From contig CM036240.1 of the NCBI GenBank assembly GCA_020698575.1, forward strand, positions 23,407,711 to 23,471,710: a DNA stretch of 64,000 bases, read 5' to 3'. This stretch comes from Bostrychus sinensis (Eukaryota; Chordata; Actinopteri; Gobiiformes; Eleotridae). Numbering within the stretch: the stretch's first letter is position 1; each line of letters starts with the position of its first letter. Both the position numbers and the translations under genes were made by a program. Of this stretch, positions 36,416-48,370 are shown one piece after another. The notes under the pieces are model-generated. The model searched no databases. It had not been told where the DNA came from and saw only the letters and a program-made list of their open reading frames with translations.

Positions 36416-37148
36416 TTCCCAAAATTGTCCAGATAGTCACAAGCGACAAAACCAACCAAATGTACACATTTCTTTAAGAAATCTGCCCTCATTGACATTT
36501 CCGTAAGCGATAAATGATTGTGAGATCTTGTTTTCACACACTCAGCCTCTTCATTCAGTCAGAGCCCGGCCACTCACTTCTCAGGCCCGTTTGTTTATGT
36601 ACAGTTCTATTATGTCACGAGAGATTAGTTCCTCCCGGTCTGCGCACGCTAATCCTTCTCGCTCTTTTGTAGCAGCAGAGCCAGTGTTTAGCCAAGACTC
36701 CTTTTTCTGTGAGCTCCAGCCCCTTTTCCCTTTCACACTGTCACAGTCTCCTCTCCACACATACCAAATACCACGGCCCTCAAGTGTGAAAACCTCAAAA
36801 CAAAAGGGCCTCCTTCCAAACTCCTTTTGAGGCATGTTGCAAGACGTCCAAGTCTCCCTGGACATAAAAGAAAGAGAGAAAATGCAACAACTAAATAATG
36901 GGCCGCCCGTTGATACAAAAGCTTTGTCTGAGGTGGTACAAGGCCAACAAGAGCTTATTCATTTTGCATGGCATTACAGAGCCATTGTAGAAAGCAGGTG
37001 GGAGATATTTATTTGAAAGTTAAACATATTTTTTAAAAACATCATTCATTTCAGACTTTGATATGTCAAATAAATCAAATATTCACAAACTTTTCTTTGA
37101 CACAGCAGAACAAGGATTTTCTCCTACATGTTTTCTCCTTTGCCCCGC

Positions 37149-37733
37149 CAGTGTTGTTGTGAAATCGCCAGTTCACTTCATTGTTTGAGTCTAAGTCCCA
37201 GTCGCTAAAGACATAAAATGCAACTCCAAGTCTGAGTGGAGTCATTTTGATTTGAGGTGGAGTCATTTAGAAGACTGTCTAAGTCTAAGGCCAGTTCTAA
37301 TCAATTTAAGTTGTGTCTAAGTCAAGTCTAAATAAACTGAAGGTGTGTCCAAGTTGTTTAATATATAACCATATCAGAGCAGAACGCTGAATGACATTTG
37401 TTTTTGCTCATATTTGAATACTCATGTAGTGTGACGCTGTTTTTCCTTTAGCATTAAACGCTAATTAGAGTCAAAATCCAAGTTCATATCCACAATTCTA
37501 TAGTCTGAGTGTGAGCTACTGTACACAGATTTACTACGCACAAGTCAGAGTCCAAGTCCAAGTTAATGTCTTCAAATCCATGTCATTGGTTGACTCTGAG
37601 GCGAGTCACAGGAAAAAAAACAAGTCTAAGCCTGAGCGCTCCAAGTAGAGTCATTAAAGCTTAAATCTCAAAAATTAGCCCACAGACTTGACTCGAGTCC
37701 TAGTCCAGTCCTGGTGCAAGTACTCCATCTCTG
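37149..37733. mobile_element. GAGTC/AAGTC-rich DNA element
   Basis: About 585 bases in which AAGTC, GAGTC and TCTAAGTC words recur on both strands, ending CAAGTACTCCATCTCTG. The left edge (CAGTGTTGTTGTG) is tentative and I could not find a target duplication. It resembles a fish DNA transposon type from memory; no coding frame. Confidence 0.5.
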
Positions 37734-38662
37734 GCCCATGCCCTCGAGATTGTAATAAGCCATGCACTGCTATTTATCAAATCCCTTTTATGGGTCATCC
37801 TGCCATACTTGACTGTAACCGTACTCCTTAAGGCATCTGATGGAATTTAGTTTTTGATGATAGCTTTCACTTTGAAATATGATGCACAAAAATGAAATGG
37901 ATGGACTTCTTCTTTTTGGCTGTGACACGAACAATTTGAAAGCCCTAGATTTGCCTCTCCTGTGGGTTACAGGTCAGTGAGATCATTATCCATTCTCTGT
38001 AGATTACTACCACATGGGCCACATTTGCTACCCCTTTCGATGGGATGAGATGAAATATATTGGCTGTGAGATTGATGAAAAATAACGGTCTCGCTTAAGG
38101 TTCCATTAGGAACCCAGTGTTGCTTTAAAAAGGTGCTGTGTGGTGAGAGGGCTGACCTTGCTCTGGGCAGTGGCATGGTTCTGCTTAGGCTCCAGTGAGC
38201 GGGACCAGGCAGGGGACACATGAAAGGCTCCCTCCGTCAGGCCCAGCAAAGATGTTCAGGGTAAGACTAATGAAGACCAGAGCACACTGAGAGACCTGCA
38301 TGCCACACATTATCCAAGCACTGCGGCTACGAGGCTGTTGACAAGATTAGTGGGCTCCTCTGCTTAAAGGAAGTAAGTGAGTTGGAGTGATTAAAGTCCT
38401 AAAGAGTTGAAAAGGTACACCAATGCACTAGGTAGTATTAATAACATGGTAGTGCCATCATTTAAGTGATTTCCTCATAGGGAGTTTTGTTGTGTCATTA
38501 TGATTCATACAGTCCTTATACAAAAGAATAAGCACCTTCAAACTGAGCACTGATACCACATATACATACTACACTACTACATCTGTATTGCCTTTTCATT
38601 CCTTTCCCACTGCCTTCAGTGCAGTGATTTTTTTTTTTTTTTTCCACTGGATGCCCTTCCTG

Positions 38663-39195
38663 GAGTGGTGGAAGAGGTACTCAATTTCTTTACTTAAGTA
38701 AAAGGTGCAAAAGTTGACTCAAGGAAAAAAGTAGCACCTTAAATGTCTTCTTAAGTAAAAGTATAAAAGTACTCACTTTTAAATGTACTTCTGAGTAAAA
38801 AAAATAAAAGTATTTCACACAGACTCAACAGCTCAATGTGTTAAATGTGTGAGATTTTGCTGTAAAACTGTGCTGATTACTGATGAAATGAACTAACAGG
38901 TATAAAAGAAGAGACTGAATCTGTTGGTGAGGTGTTCTCTTTATTATTCTGATTTTTCTAATGAGCACTACACTACTGCATCTTATATTTAAGTACTGTG
39001 TGTCTACAATAAGGGCACAACAAAAACATATGATTTTAAACCAAAACTCAAAATACTTTGTAGTTCAAACCAAGTCATAAATGTAGTGAAGCAAAAGTAC
39101 CCCTTGTAAAATGTACTGAAGTAAAGTACAGATACATGAAAATTGTATTTAAGTAAAGAAACTAAGTACTTTTAATTTGTTATATTCCATCACTG
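38663..39195. mobile_element. hAT-like non-autonomous element with a perfect 8-bp target duplication
   Basis: Ends AGTGGTGGAA (left) and TTCCATCACT (right) are near-inverted, 533 bases apart. CCTTCCTG flanks both sides exactly (38655-38662 and 39196-39203). Inside, TTACTTAAGTAAAAG and AAGTACT words recur near both ends. It interrupts a SINE tail: GGATGCCCTTCCTG continues after the element as ACACAACCC. No transposase. Confidence 0.85.
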
Positions 39196-39290
39196 CCTTC
39201 CTGACACAACCCTTTACATTTTTCTGATCTTGGGACTGGCACAAAGAGTCAACAGTCAGTCAACAATTTCTAAACTTACACCAGTTTTGC
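39196..39290. repeat. SINE tail interrupted by the hAT-like element
   Basis: CTTCCTGACACAACCCTTTA then CTTGGGACTGGCACAAAGAG continues the fish SINE tail whose first part (CACTGGATGCCC) lies at 38645-38656, on the far side of the inserted element. Confidence 0.7.
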
Positions 39291-41235
39291 TCTGGTTGTA
39301 CTCTGTCATTGTTTGAAACACAGAAAGGCATGGTCAGGACAATTGTTTTGTGCTAAATTCCACACTCCACATTGCTTAGAAGTGGACACGATACCAGACA
39401 ATGTATTTTATGTTTTCTGGGATGGTGAGCTGTTTAACTTAATACCACAGTTTTAAAAAGCAAAGTGAAAATCTCAAATGTCTACAGCTCATTCTGTGTT
39501 TGAAAAGCAGATCAAACTGGGTAAAAATAAAATAAAACACTGCCATATTTTTGTTTTTCCACCAATCTGTCTCCAAGGGGAACTCAATTTTCTTTGTGCC
39601 TGGAAAAATGTTTGAATGTGATTTGAAATGAATGCCATTGTGGGTTGTATGAGAGACAAGTCAGTCGAGGAGATAGTAAACTACAGCCAAAGAAGAATCC
39701 TTCCACATAACCATCTTCATTGGGTACACCTGCACAATCAAATGCTAATCCAGTTTTCCAATAACGCCACTCAATATAATGTGCATTTTTGTTGGCATCT
39801 TGTCCCAGCGATGATTCAGCGCTCTGTTAATTTTGTGGCGGTGTTCAGTGGTTATGTTGTTACAGAGAAAAACGATATCACTTCATAGTCACATCTGCGT
39901 CACGCTCTGCCCAAGACCAAAAGAGTTAAAGCCTTAGAGGCAATCTGGAAATACACTTCTATAGGGAAAGGTTTAGTCAAAGTGAATTGTGTAAAACTTT
40001 GTATACAGCGGATGCAACTGGGAGACAAGTATTATTAAGTGTATTATTATGTAAAACAACACATTTGTTGCATTTGCACATATTTAAAGCACATTTTACC
40101 TCTGTATTGGTTTGGTTGGTTTGTTGATTTTTTTATTATTTAAAAAGCCCTTTGTGGATAGAGCATTTACCCCCAAACTAAAGACCCCTGGTTCAAGTAA
40201 ATGTTTGGGCATTATAGCATTATCATTGCAAGATAGAGCCAAGGCCTGTAGTTGTTCTCTCAAAGTAACTGAGGTGCAGAACTGTGCAGATTTGTTGCAG
40301 ATGCGACCAAAGTTTTACTGAAAAAATGGTTCTCAAATTCCTTCTACAGTCCATGCATGTTCCTCATTTAAGTATTTTTCTATGGCAGATAATGTAAAAT
40401 ATGATGAAATGCAATGAAAAATATACTGACAGTAAAAATAAGGCACTTTCCCACACTCAATTTGTGGATGGGAATCTGAAACCAAATACAGAAAGTGTGG
40501 AGCTGTTCGTATGATTTATCTTTGGCCAGTAACTGCTGCTATCTACTATCTACTAAGTTAAAATGATGTGCTATGAAAAAGAGAAAACAGTACACAAAGG
40601 ATGCAAAGAGAATTTTAGGTAAGTTGTATATGGTTGTGTTTGTGGGACCCAGTTTATCCCTGATCATTTTATTGAGACGCACCTTTTACAGAACCAAAGT
40701 TATTTTTCAAAATAACATATCTACAAGATTTTAGTACATGTATGTCACCATTCCATGCATTCAAACAATATTTAGCTTGCAACATAAACACACAGGACAA
40801 GAAACCTTATGGAGACATGACTCCCAGGACAAACAGGCTATAAATGTGTCTAGGACTGTAAATAAAGTCCATTAGCTCATCTATAGCATCATAATTTAAG
40901 TCTGTAAGGATGCTCAAGGTAAACAGGTAAAAGTAGATCTAACCAACCACCGTTTGACAACCACTGATAAAGGTAACAGCAGGATTCTGTGCAGTTGTCC
41001 TACATTTTTGACAGTGATATGTTTGATAAACAGTCTTTGTATGACAGTGAGATTGCACAGATTTGAGCTTGTCACACTGTGCAACATGTGACCACCAGTT
41101 TAAAGATGACATGCAAAGTTTGCCACAACAATAGCAACATTTGTACAGAGTCATATGCTTTACATAACCCTGCAACATCATATAAGTAAAAGGTAAAAGG
41201 TCATTTGACAGATTTTGCTTGGTGATGTCATGAAC
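39291..41235. other. Intergenic, unassigned
   Basis: AT-rich sequence without a recognisable exon. A tRNA-like SINE head lies at 40135-40200. ORF-sized frames here resemble no protein. Confidence 0.75.
40135..40200 (+). repeat. tRNA-like SINE head fragment
   Basis: GTGGATAGAGCATTTACCCC then AAAGACCCCTGGTTCAAGT has a tRNA-like head with a B-box-like GGTTCAAGT. A partial relative (GTAGAGCATTTACCCCTGAA) is at 57390-57460. Not a functional tRNA: the arms do not fold as a cloverleaf. Confidence 0.5.
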
Positions 41236-41768
41236 CAGTGTTTCCCACGAGCACGGGTACAGGGGGTACGTGGAGTTATTTGATCATTTATAGTACCTTT
41301 GTATATTTGACTTTCAAAGACTAAAAAAAAAAACTAAATCTGGACTAACCCAGGACTATAGTGAGGGACTGGACACTAAAGAAGAACAAAACATGGACTA
41401 AACCAGGTCCAAAAACAGAACTCAACCAGGATAGTGCAAGGAAAAAAATGTCTAAGACCAGAACTAAACAATGTCTAAACCAGGTTAAACCAGAACTAAA
41501 CAAGGACTAAATCAGAACTAAGCTGGGTCAAAACCAGGACTAAACCAGCAACAAACCAGGTTTAAACCAGAACTATACTAAAAAGTCTAAACGTGGTCAA
41601 ACCAGGACTAAACTAAGAGTAAACCAGGACTAAACCATGCATAAAACAAAAACTAAACTAAGACTAAACAGGGATTAAACTTAAACAAAATCAGGACTAA
41701 GCCGGGTCCAAACCAGGACTAATCCAGGTCCTGGAGGTACTCAAAACCAAAAAGGTTGAGGACCAATT
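41236..41768. mobile_element. hAT-like element with internal AAACCAGGACT minisatellite, copy 1
   Basis: Begins CAGTGTTTCCCAC and ends GGTTGAGGACCAATT, weak inverted ends of a hAT type. Flanks TCATGAAC (41228-41235) and CCATAAAC (41769-41776) agree at six of eight. Between about 41390 and 41735 an 11-base unit, roughly AAACCAGGACT, repeats imperfectly about thirty times with variants. No coding frame. Confidence 0.75.
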
Positions 41769-41776
41769 CCATAAAC

Positions 41777-42842
41777 GCATGTCACTTATTTGAAGCCAAC
41801 AATATACAAAAGGATTATTGTAAAGATGTTGCTCCACTCCCATGTCCTCAGCAGATATCAGCTCAGTATAACCATCCACTGACCTGCAGCATTTTAATTA
41901 ACATTTAGCATTCTTTTTGGCCTGGGTCAAAGGTAAGCTCGAGGTCCTGTGTGTACTTGTTTACAATATCAGCATCCTTATCCAGATGTGTCCCTCCAAA
42001 CCAAACACTCTCCACCCAGGATCACTCTGAAAGAACCATGCAGCTGCTCAGTAAAAGTCCTCATAATCCCATATGATTAGTGTTAATCCTCTAAATGCCT
42101 CTTTCTGAGAATAAACACGCTCTGACCCCCATAACCCTGCTCTAATTAATGAAGTTAGGAAGTTTCCCCAGTCCTGCTTTGATATTATCTTTACTGTGTG
42201 GTCATTTCAAGGTTGACTTAAAAAAGCAAAGGCTCTAAACGGGACGATGTAAAGCTAATAGGTCAGAACTTAACAGCTGACACATGTAAATTGTGTCGCT
42301 AAACAAAACAGCCCCCGGGAAGGACTGGTGACTTTTCGTCTTGTGTTCGACTCTCGTGTGAAGTGAGAGCGCGGGGGTCATCGGAGGCAAAGGGAGAGGT
42401 CAAAGATCAACGTGTACCCAGGAGGATGCACGGCAGCAGGGAGGCCGGGACCCGGGCGGCTGGGACAAGGGAAAGGGTCAAGGGTTGAGTTCAGACGGAA
42501 TCCAAGCTAAAGGAGGTTGAAACAGATATCGTCAGGGGAGAGAAAACAAGATCTGGGACGCTTTTCCTGGTGCAGAGGCTAAAGCGAAGTGGGAGTTTAG
42601 CTTTTGAGGAAACACTATGTAACTTTTCAGGAGCCAATGATAGACTTTGCATTTGCACTATACATAAGGGTTGTTATGGGTCAATATTTAACATTTGTGG
42701 AGTGTGAGTTGTTTTAACAGGTTTTGTTCAGATATGTGTTGTCCTGACATGATTGTTCAGAGTTACATAGTGGAATATGCTGCGGCGACATGGCACTGAG
42801 GAAGTTTTACCAAATATAACTCCCAAAGATTTTAGCTATAGC
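41777..42842. other. Intergenic with a GC-rich patch
   Basis: Unassigned. A GC-rich stretch at about 42300-42540 has more CpG than its surroundings (for example CCCCCGGG, GAGCGCGGGGG, GACCCGGGCGGC). It could be a regulatory or transcribed non-coding element; no frame is convincing. Confidence 0.6.
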
Positions 42843-43193
42843 CAGGGTTTGACACTAACTTTTTGCTCACTGGCCACTGTGGTTAGTCTTTGTCAAAAGT
42901 TACTGACCAGTTAGTGTTTTTACTAGCCACAATTTAATTATGTGCAGGGATTCATCAAATATTAAAAACAGCTTTACCCTGGCAGAATAAATTAAACACA
43001 TCTTTCTGCATGTGTTATCACAACTTTTAAATGAATATTTTTCTATTTTAATCTTGATGGCTGGATGACTTTATAGTAGATGGTGTAAACTCATAGATTC
43101 AGGCCTAACCTCTAAAGTTAAGATGTAGGTATGCATAAAACTCAACTGTCTACCTGCATTTGGCTGGTTGGTTAGTGTTAATGTCAAGCCCTG
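42843..43193. mobile_element. hAT-like MITE with near-perfect target duplication
   Basis: Left CAGGGTTTGACACTAACTTT and right TTAGTGTTAATGTCAAGCCC-TG are inverted copies. Flanks GCTATAGC (42835-42842) and GCTGTAGC (43194-43201) match at seven of eight. 351 bases; ACTGGCCA and TACTAGCCA words lie near the left end. No transposase. Confidence 0.85.
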
Positions 43194-43201
43194 GCTGTAG
43201 C

Positions 43202-44878
43202 TATAATAACTGTTCACCATAAGCCTAAAACAATAACAAATAATTACCATGTCCAGTCTCACAAACAAACACAATTGCAGAGGTAAAAAAAATTAAACTT
43301 TATTTAAATACCACATTAAAAACAACCAGAACTTGAGCTGATCCAAAGCTCTGTAAAATAAGCACAAAGAAACAAAATACTACAATAAAAACACTGAGAT
43401 ATTTAAAAAAATGAATAAAATATGTAACAATGAATAGATAAAAAACTTTAAAATAGTAAAAACTCATGGTAATTCAAAAGCCAAGGCCAGACGTTTCATG
43501 AATGTGTTTTGGTTAAAAGAAGCTCAAAGAAATATAAAATGTAGGACTGTGGTACATGTAGACAGTTCCATGTTCGTACAGTTTTCTTTCTCACATTGTA
43601 ATGTACACACACAGTGTATGTACTCAGAGTGGGTGGGTGCAAATTTATGGGCTGCGATGTCATTCTAAACGCAAATGTGTTAAAATTATATATCTGACAT
43701 GCAAACTGGAAGTGTGTAGGGAAAAAAGTAGAATGTAATAAGGCAGGAACACTAGAGAGCGACTTGGCTGGTTTTAATGTGTCTCAAAAGAAATGCGAGA
43801 AAAATATCAGCAGCAGGGACTATAGAAGTTTTCAACTATAAATGAGTTGTTCATGAACTAAAAAATCCCTGCTGTGTAACTAAAAAATAAATAAAAAATC
43901 ACTTGCTGTGTACCTCAAACTCTGAAATGCATGCATCCCAATTCAGTCAGTGTTTCTGTGGAAAATCATCTCTCACAATTGTTCCACTTGAGCTAAGGCT
44001 ATCCATATGTCTGTCTGCACCAAAACATCTGCTTTATTATCAAGCTAAATGATGTATTTGTATTTTTGACACACTGAAATTTACAGTCCCAATTAGGGCT
44101 GGATGATCAAAGTGCCAGAGCATTTTTGTTAAATTCATTTGTTGTCCCATCAGGATGAAGCGTGTGGCGAAAAGGGGAGCGTGAAATTGATTTTTCTGCA
44201 AAGAGAACATCTTAATGTGCAATCACTGGCCCCAGAGGCTCTAGCTTCTACAGCTTTGGACAAAACAGCACATGTTGGTAACACAAATAAATTAGGGTGA
44301 TAGGATTTTTTTCTTTTATTTTGCAAAGAGTTAAGATCCTATCAGACCAAACCACCACTGATGATTGCAGGCACCATTGATTGTGATGCCGTCCCGCCCA
44401 TGGCACACTGAGGGATCTGCACATGTTTAAGGCGCTAACTTTCATGTTTTTTGATGCTGGTTTGAAGCCTGAATGCTGATGTTGGGGGCAGCTGGCTCTC
44501 ATTATGAAAACATGATGTCAAACAGAGGGCCCACTGGTGTCGCTCAGCAGTACCAGCCTCAGATGATGACAGGGGTGCATCCTGGAGGTCCAGTGTAAGA
44601 GACACTGGTCAATTTGTTTATGGCATGTGGACTTCAATCACTCAGCTGTGGATCAGACCATTCTCCTGAACGTTTGACTTTACTTTAGAATCTCTGCCAA
44701 CAAATAAATTATGTACTGTATGCATCTGTATCATGTCTTTTACAAACATGTACATTAAAACTTTCCAAAACTAACTTTATGTAACAATTAACAATACACA
44801 AGGAATTAACAATTACACATAAAACAGCAATTAGCAAATTAAGTAATTTCTTTTAGCTTCTCCCTTCAGGGATTACAA
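43202..44878. other. Intergenic, unassigned
   Basis: AT-rich sequence to 43900, then mixed. No exon, RNA gene or recognised repeat. Small frames are short and unlike known proteins. Confidence 0.7.
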
Positions 44879-45258
44879 CAGTGTTTCCCAACCAGGGGTA
44901 CGAGGACCCCTAAGGGTATGCAAGCACATTGCAGGGGGTATATGGAGTGGTATGATCTTTTATGGTAACTTTATACATTTGATTTTCAAGGCCTAAAATA
45001 AAGGACTAACCCAGGACTATTAGGATGCAACACTGAAGAAGAACAAAACAGGGACTAAACCAGGACTACACCAGGACTAAACCAGGAATAAACCAGGTCT
45101 AAACTAAGACTAAACCAGGACTACACCAGGACTAAACCAGGAATAAACCAGGTCTAAACTAAGACTAAACCAGGACTACACCAGGACTAAGCCGGACCCA
45201 AACCAGGACTAAATCAGGTCCTGGGGGTACACAAAACCAAAAGGGTTGAAAATCATTG
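44879..45258. mobile_element. hAT-like element with internal minisatellite, copy 2
   Basis: Begins CAGTGTTTCCCAACCAGGGG and ends GGTTGAAAATCATTG. It shares with the 41236 copy GGACTAACCCAGGACTAT, GAAGAAGAACAAAACA and the AAACCAGGACT units, here in a shorter array that includes a 62-base block repeated twice (45053-45114 and 45115-45176). No clear target duplication. Confidence 0.75.
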
Positions 45259-45287
45259 GAATCATCTAGTAGTATTTAATCAGGTAA

Positions 45288-45410
45288 AATTGTTTATGCC
45301 CTGCCAGATGCAATCCTCTCCATTTATGCAGGCTTGGGACTGGCACAAAGGTAACCCTGAAGAATTTGAACCTCAGTGCCACACAGCAGCCATCAGCTAA
45401 TGAGGCACGC
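45288..45410 (-). repeat. SINE fragment, antisense
   Basis: GCCCTGCCAGATGCAATCCT then CAGGCTTGGGACTGGCACAA and GAATTTGAACCTCAGTGCCA fit the fish SINE tail-to-head order in antisense, as at 33590-33720. Confidence 0.6.
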
Positions 45411-46751
45411 ACATACAAAGGGCTGCTGTAGGATCTGCAACCAAGATGTTACTTTTAAGTTTTGCAAAAGACAGCCTTAATAGATCATAGGGACAGTGAA
45501 GAGCAGGAACCTTCACAAGAACTACAGCTGAGAAGGTTCCTTGATTGTTTGGTCTGATGTGAGGACCGAGAGTATGCACAGATGTCCTCCTCCACCAGAA
45601 CAAGCACCTGTCATCTCTACTGAGTGGCAAAACAAGTTAAAACGGCAGACACATTAACCCAAGAAGAAGAGTGAAAACAGATTGTCTGCCAAGTCAGTAG
45701 TCAAAGTAAAACCTGAAGGCATATGTGTATAATTATCACATATTAAGTTGTATTTTGGCTACTTTCTGGTATTTAATCTCCTTATCTACTGTCAAAAAAT
45801 TGCGAGGTAAGCTAATTCTTTTTCCAGTGAAGTGGCTGCCAGCGATGTCAAAAACTAAATAATCATCTTTTGAGTCAAAGCCCGAAGCACTTTATGCATT
45901 TGAATAAGTAGCAGATGCCAGTGATTGGATGTCATTACTTTCCTATGACTTCAGAGATAGCTGACCATTTCCTGTGCCCCAGTCTTGCTCAAAGGCATAC
46001 CCTGCTCATCAGTTACATCACCAGCACTCTGCTTGTGGCCCACTCTATCCCCCATAACCCCAGCATGTGAACATCAGAGTTATGAACTGAAATATTAAGT
46101 GTTAATATATTAAGACAGTGTTTAACTTTTGCAGACTGGAGCAGTAGAGCTGTAACATCTTGATCGTAAATCCACTTCCTCAATGCGCGGCTGCTTGTAG
46201 GCCCATTCCAGTTCGGTCGGCGTAGAGGTGCTGAGTGGACCTGAGATTTAGGCGAGCTCTGGGACTCTTGTGATTCAGCGTCTGGACAGAACACGGTGCC
46301 CGAGCAGCCTGGAAGACGTTTACAGCACTCTGGAGGAGCTAAACATATGGTACACGTGTTAGTGAGGTTTACATGGAGCGGCTAAACCAGAGGCGATCTG
46401 TCTTTTTCCAGGCTTTGATGCTGAGTGGCTGTTAACCGCGTCCCACCGTCCGAATAAATAACATTATCAGCCACTTATCAGGTACTTCTGCAGTCTCAGT
46501 CCATCATCGTCAATGACTAAAATATACTGCAGACAATTTTCTTTCAAATTATTCTGAACATTTTGCAGCAGTTACACCATGTCCCAGTACCCAAAGGAAA
46601 CACAGTCAAGGTGGAAGAATTTAGGTGCCTACAGTTGCTATAGCTGAAAATGCATTTCTTCAATCTTCCAACCTGCCTGCTTTTACAAAGATTTCACAAA
46701 GTATTAAAAACTAAAGTTGAATTGAACATTTCACTACAAAATACTTTAAAG
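45411..46751. other. Intergenic, unassigned
   Basis: No repeat recognised. The stretch 46140-46480 is GC-richer and single-copy-looking, with frames on both strands but none resembling a known protein. Confidence 0.65.
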
Positions 46752-47064
46752 CAGGGGTGTCCAAACAATGACCCGAGGGTTGAATACCAATTTCTGTTGG
46801 CCCCTAGGCTTCATTCTCAACAGGCCCAAACTGCCCAAACTGCAACAGTTCGCACTTCTTATCACAAGGTGAACTGCTTCATATTAGTGTGAGGTGGACC
46901 TGGCATAAAGGAAGAAAATTATGTATTTATGTTTTGGGGGCGCTGAAAAAAACTAATCCATACTATGTACTGGTCCCAAGCCCAGATAAATATGGAACTG
47001 AGTAACGTGGAGAGATTCCCTAAGCCCTGGCTTCATCACCTAGAATTTTCAGTGTGTGCCCCTG
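46752..47064. mobile_element. hAT-like element CAGGGGTGTCC with 8-bp target duplication
   Basis: Begins CAGGGGTGTCCAAAC and ends GTGTGCCCCTG. Flanks CTTTAAAG (46744-46751) and CTTTAGAG (47065-47072) match at seven of eight. 313 bases. Its interior holds ACTGGTCCCAAGCCCAGATA, which looks like part of a fish SINE tail, suggesting nesting. No transposase. Confidence 0.8.
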
Positions 47065-47439
47065 CTTTAGAGATCTTACAGTTTATGCTAAACTTGAGTT
47101 CTGTGTTAGACTAACCTGACTTACTAGATGCTTCAGTGTTACACAGAGAAATACTGGAAAACTTATGTTTGCAGTTCCTTTAGATAAATATCTGATCAGT
47201 GATTGGATGAACCAACTGTGAGTAACCAACTGTTTTATTCAATCAGAGCAATGCCATGTTCTTCACATTACTCACTGTAAAATGTTTGCTTTGTCTTCAA
47301 AGTTAAACAGACGCTCAGTGTGACCACACCACAGTTCAAACTTATTTTCCTGAGCAGGACAAGATGGATTTTAGTGAGTTTGTGAACTTATAAATGTAGC
47401 TGACTGTAAAGTTTCTGGAATATGCATTTTCACTCATTT

Positions 47440-47510
47440 CTGGGAATTGAACCTCTCCTGTTTAGGTGGTACGTTTCCTATGGTGAGCTACCAATGTGCC
47501 CAGGACTAGC
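47440..47510 (-). repeat. SINE head remnant, antisense
   Basis: GGGAATTGAACCTCTCCTGT then GGTGAGCTACCAATGTGCCC read in antisense gives a tRNA-like head with a B box close to GGTTCAATTCC. Short and eroded. Confidence 0.45.
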
Positions 47511-48370
47511 CAGTGGTCTTTGTTGTTAAAAGGAGTCATCACTTTTCCAAACATTTTTATGGATTCATCCCATCCCGAGAAGGTCTAGGACAGTACAGTC
47601 AATTTAAAGCATGCACTGCACATTTAAAAGCTACCATTCTTTCCTATGTGCTAGTGCATACATGTATATATATATTCTTTGAGAATTTTTTGATCTGACA
47701 TCCGTGACTGTGATATTCCAATGATGTCCATAAACTCATCTCTGTGCTTGTTCCTTCAAAGGCGAGCACCAAAGACAATGAAATATCGCCCGCATCTGAT
47801 CGAAAACAGCTTTCACTATGCACACATAGGACTTATGTCATCCCTGCATTTTTTTTAGATCAGCCGTTTGAAACATCGCAGTAATTTGATTAAAACAGAT
47901 TGACGGGCCGCTGAGTTACTGTCAGTGCGCCAGTGGGAGAAGAGTGTTTCTGATTTCTCTGGAGGAGAATCCTTCACCTCCCCAGCTGCTCTTGTAGAAT
48001 AAGGGCCGTGCCTTTCATCTGCGGCTGCGAGCTGCTCCTAATGCGATGCAGATTCTTTTGTAGCTCCGACAATATTTTACCATCATCATTTGTGCAGCTC
48101 TGTGGATTGGGTTTCAATTAATCTTTGCAATACTTAGAAGTGAACTTGTCTCAAATGGAGCCAACCATTTTAAAAGAACAATATAACATAGATATGATCA
48201 GAAAGATACATATTTCAAGCCATTTAAGTAAACTCCTGCCACAGTGAAAGAACCATAAATAACAGTGCTGTTGTCTTTTAGTGTTGCCAGAACAAGACTA
48301 ATGACCCACTAGAAACTAATCAAAGCACTTACTTTATTAATGCACTTGCCTTTCGTCATGCATTTCATTT

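Larger units (their letters stand above)
35286..38654. other. Intergenic, downstream of anos1, first part
   Basis: No exon seen. Holds an (AAT)n-linked repeat, a degraded SINE copy and a GAGTC-rich element, listed separately. The segment 36500-36900 has higher GC and CT-rich text but no frame resembling a known protein. 37740-38600 is not recognised. Confidence 0.75.

Noticed and set aside
36581..36918. Minus-strand frames in a GC-richer stretch
   Set aside because: Short, overlapping and without recognisable domains; the stretch is more likely single-copy non-coding DNA.
41390..41735. Short repeats resembling a CRISPR array
   Set aside because: The units are contiguous 10-12 base variants with no spacers of constant size, in a vertebrate genome; they are a minisatellite within a transposon.
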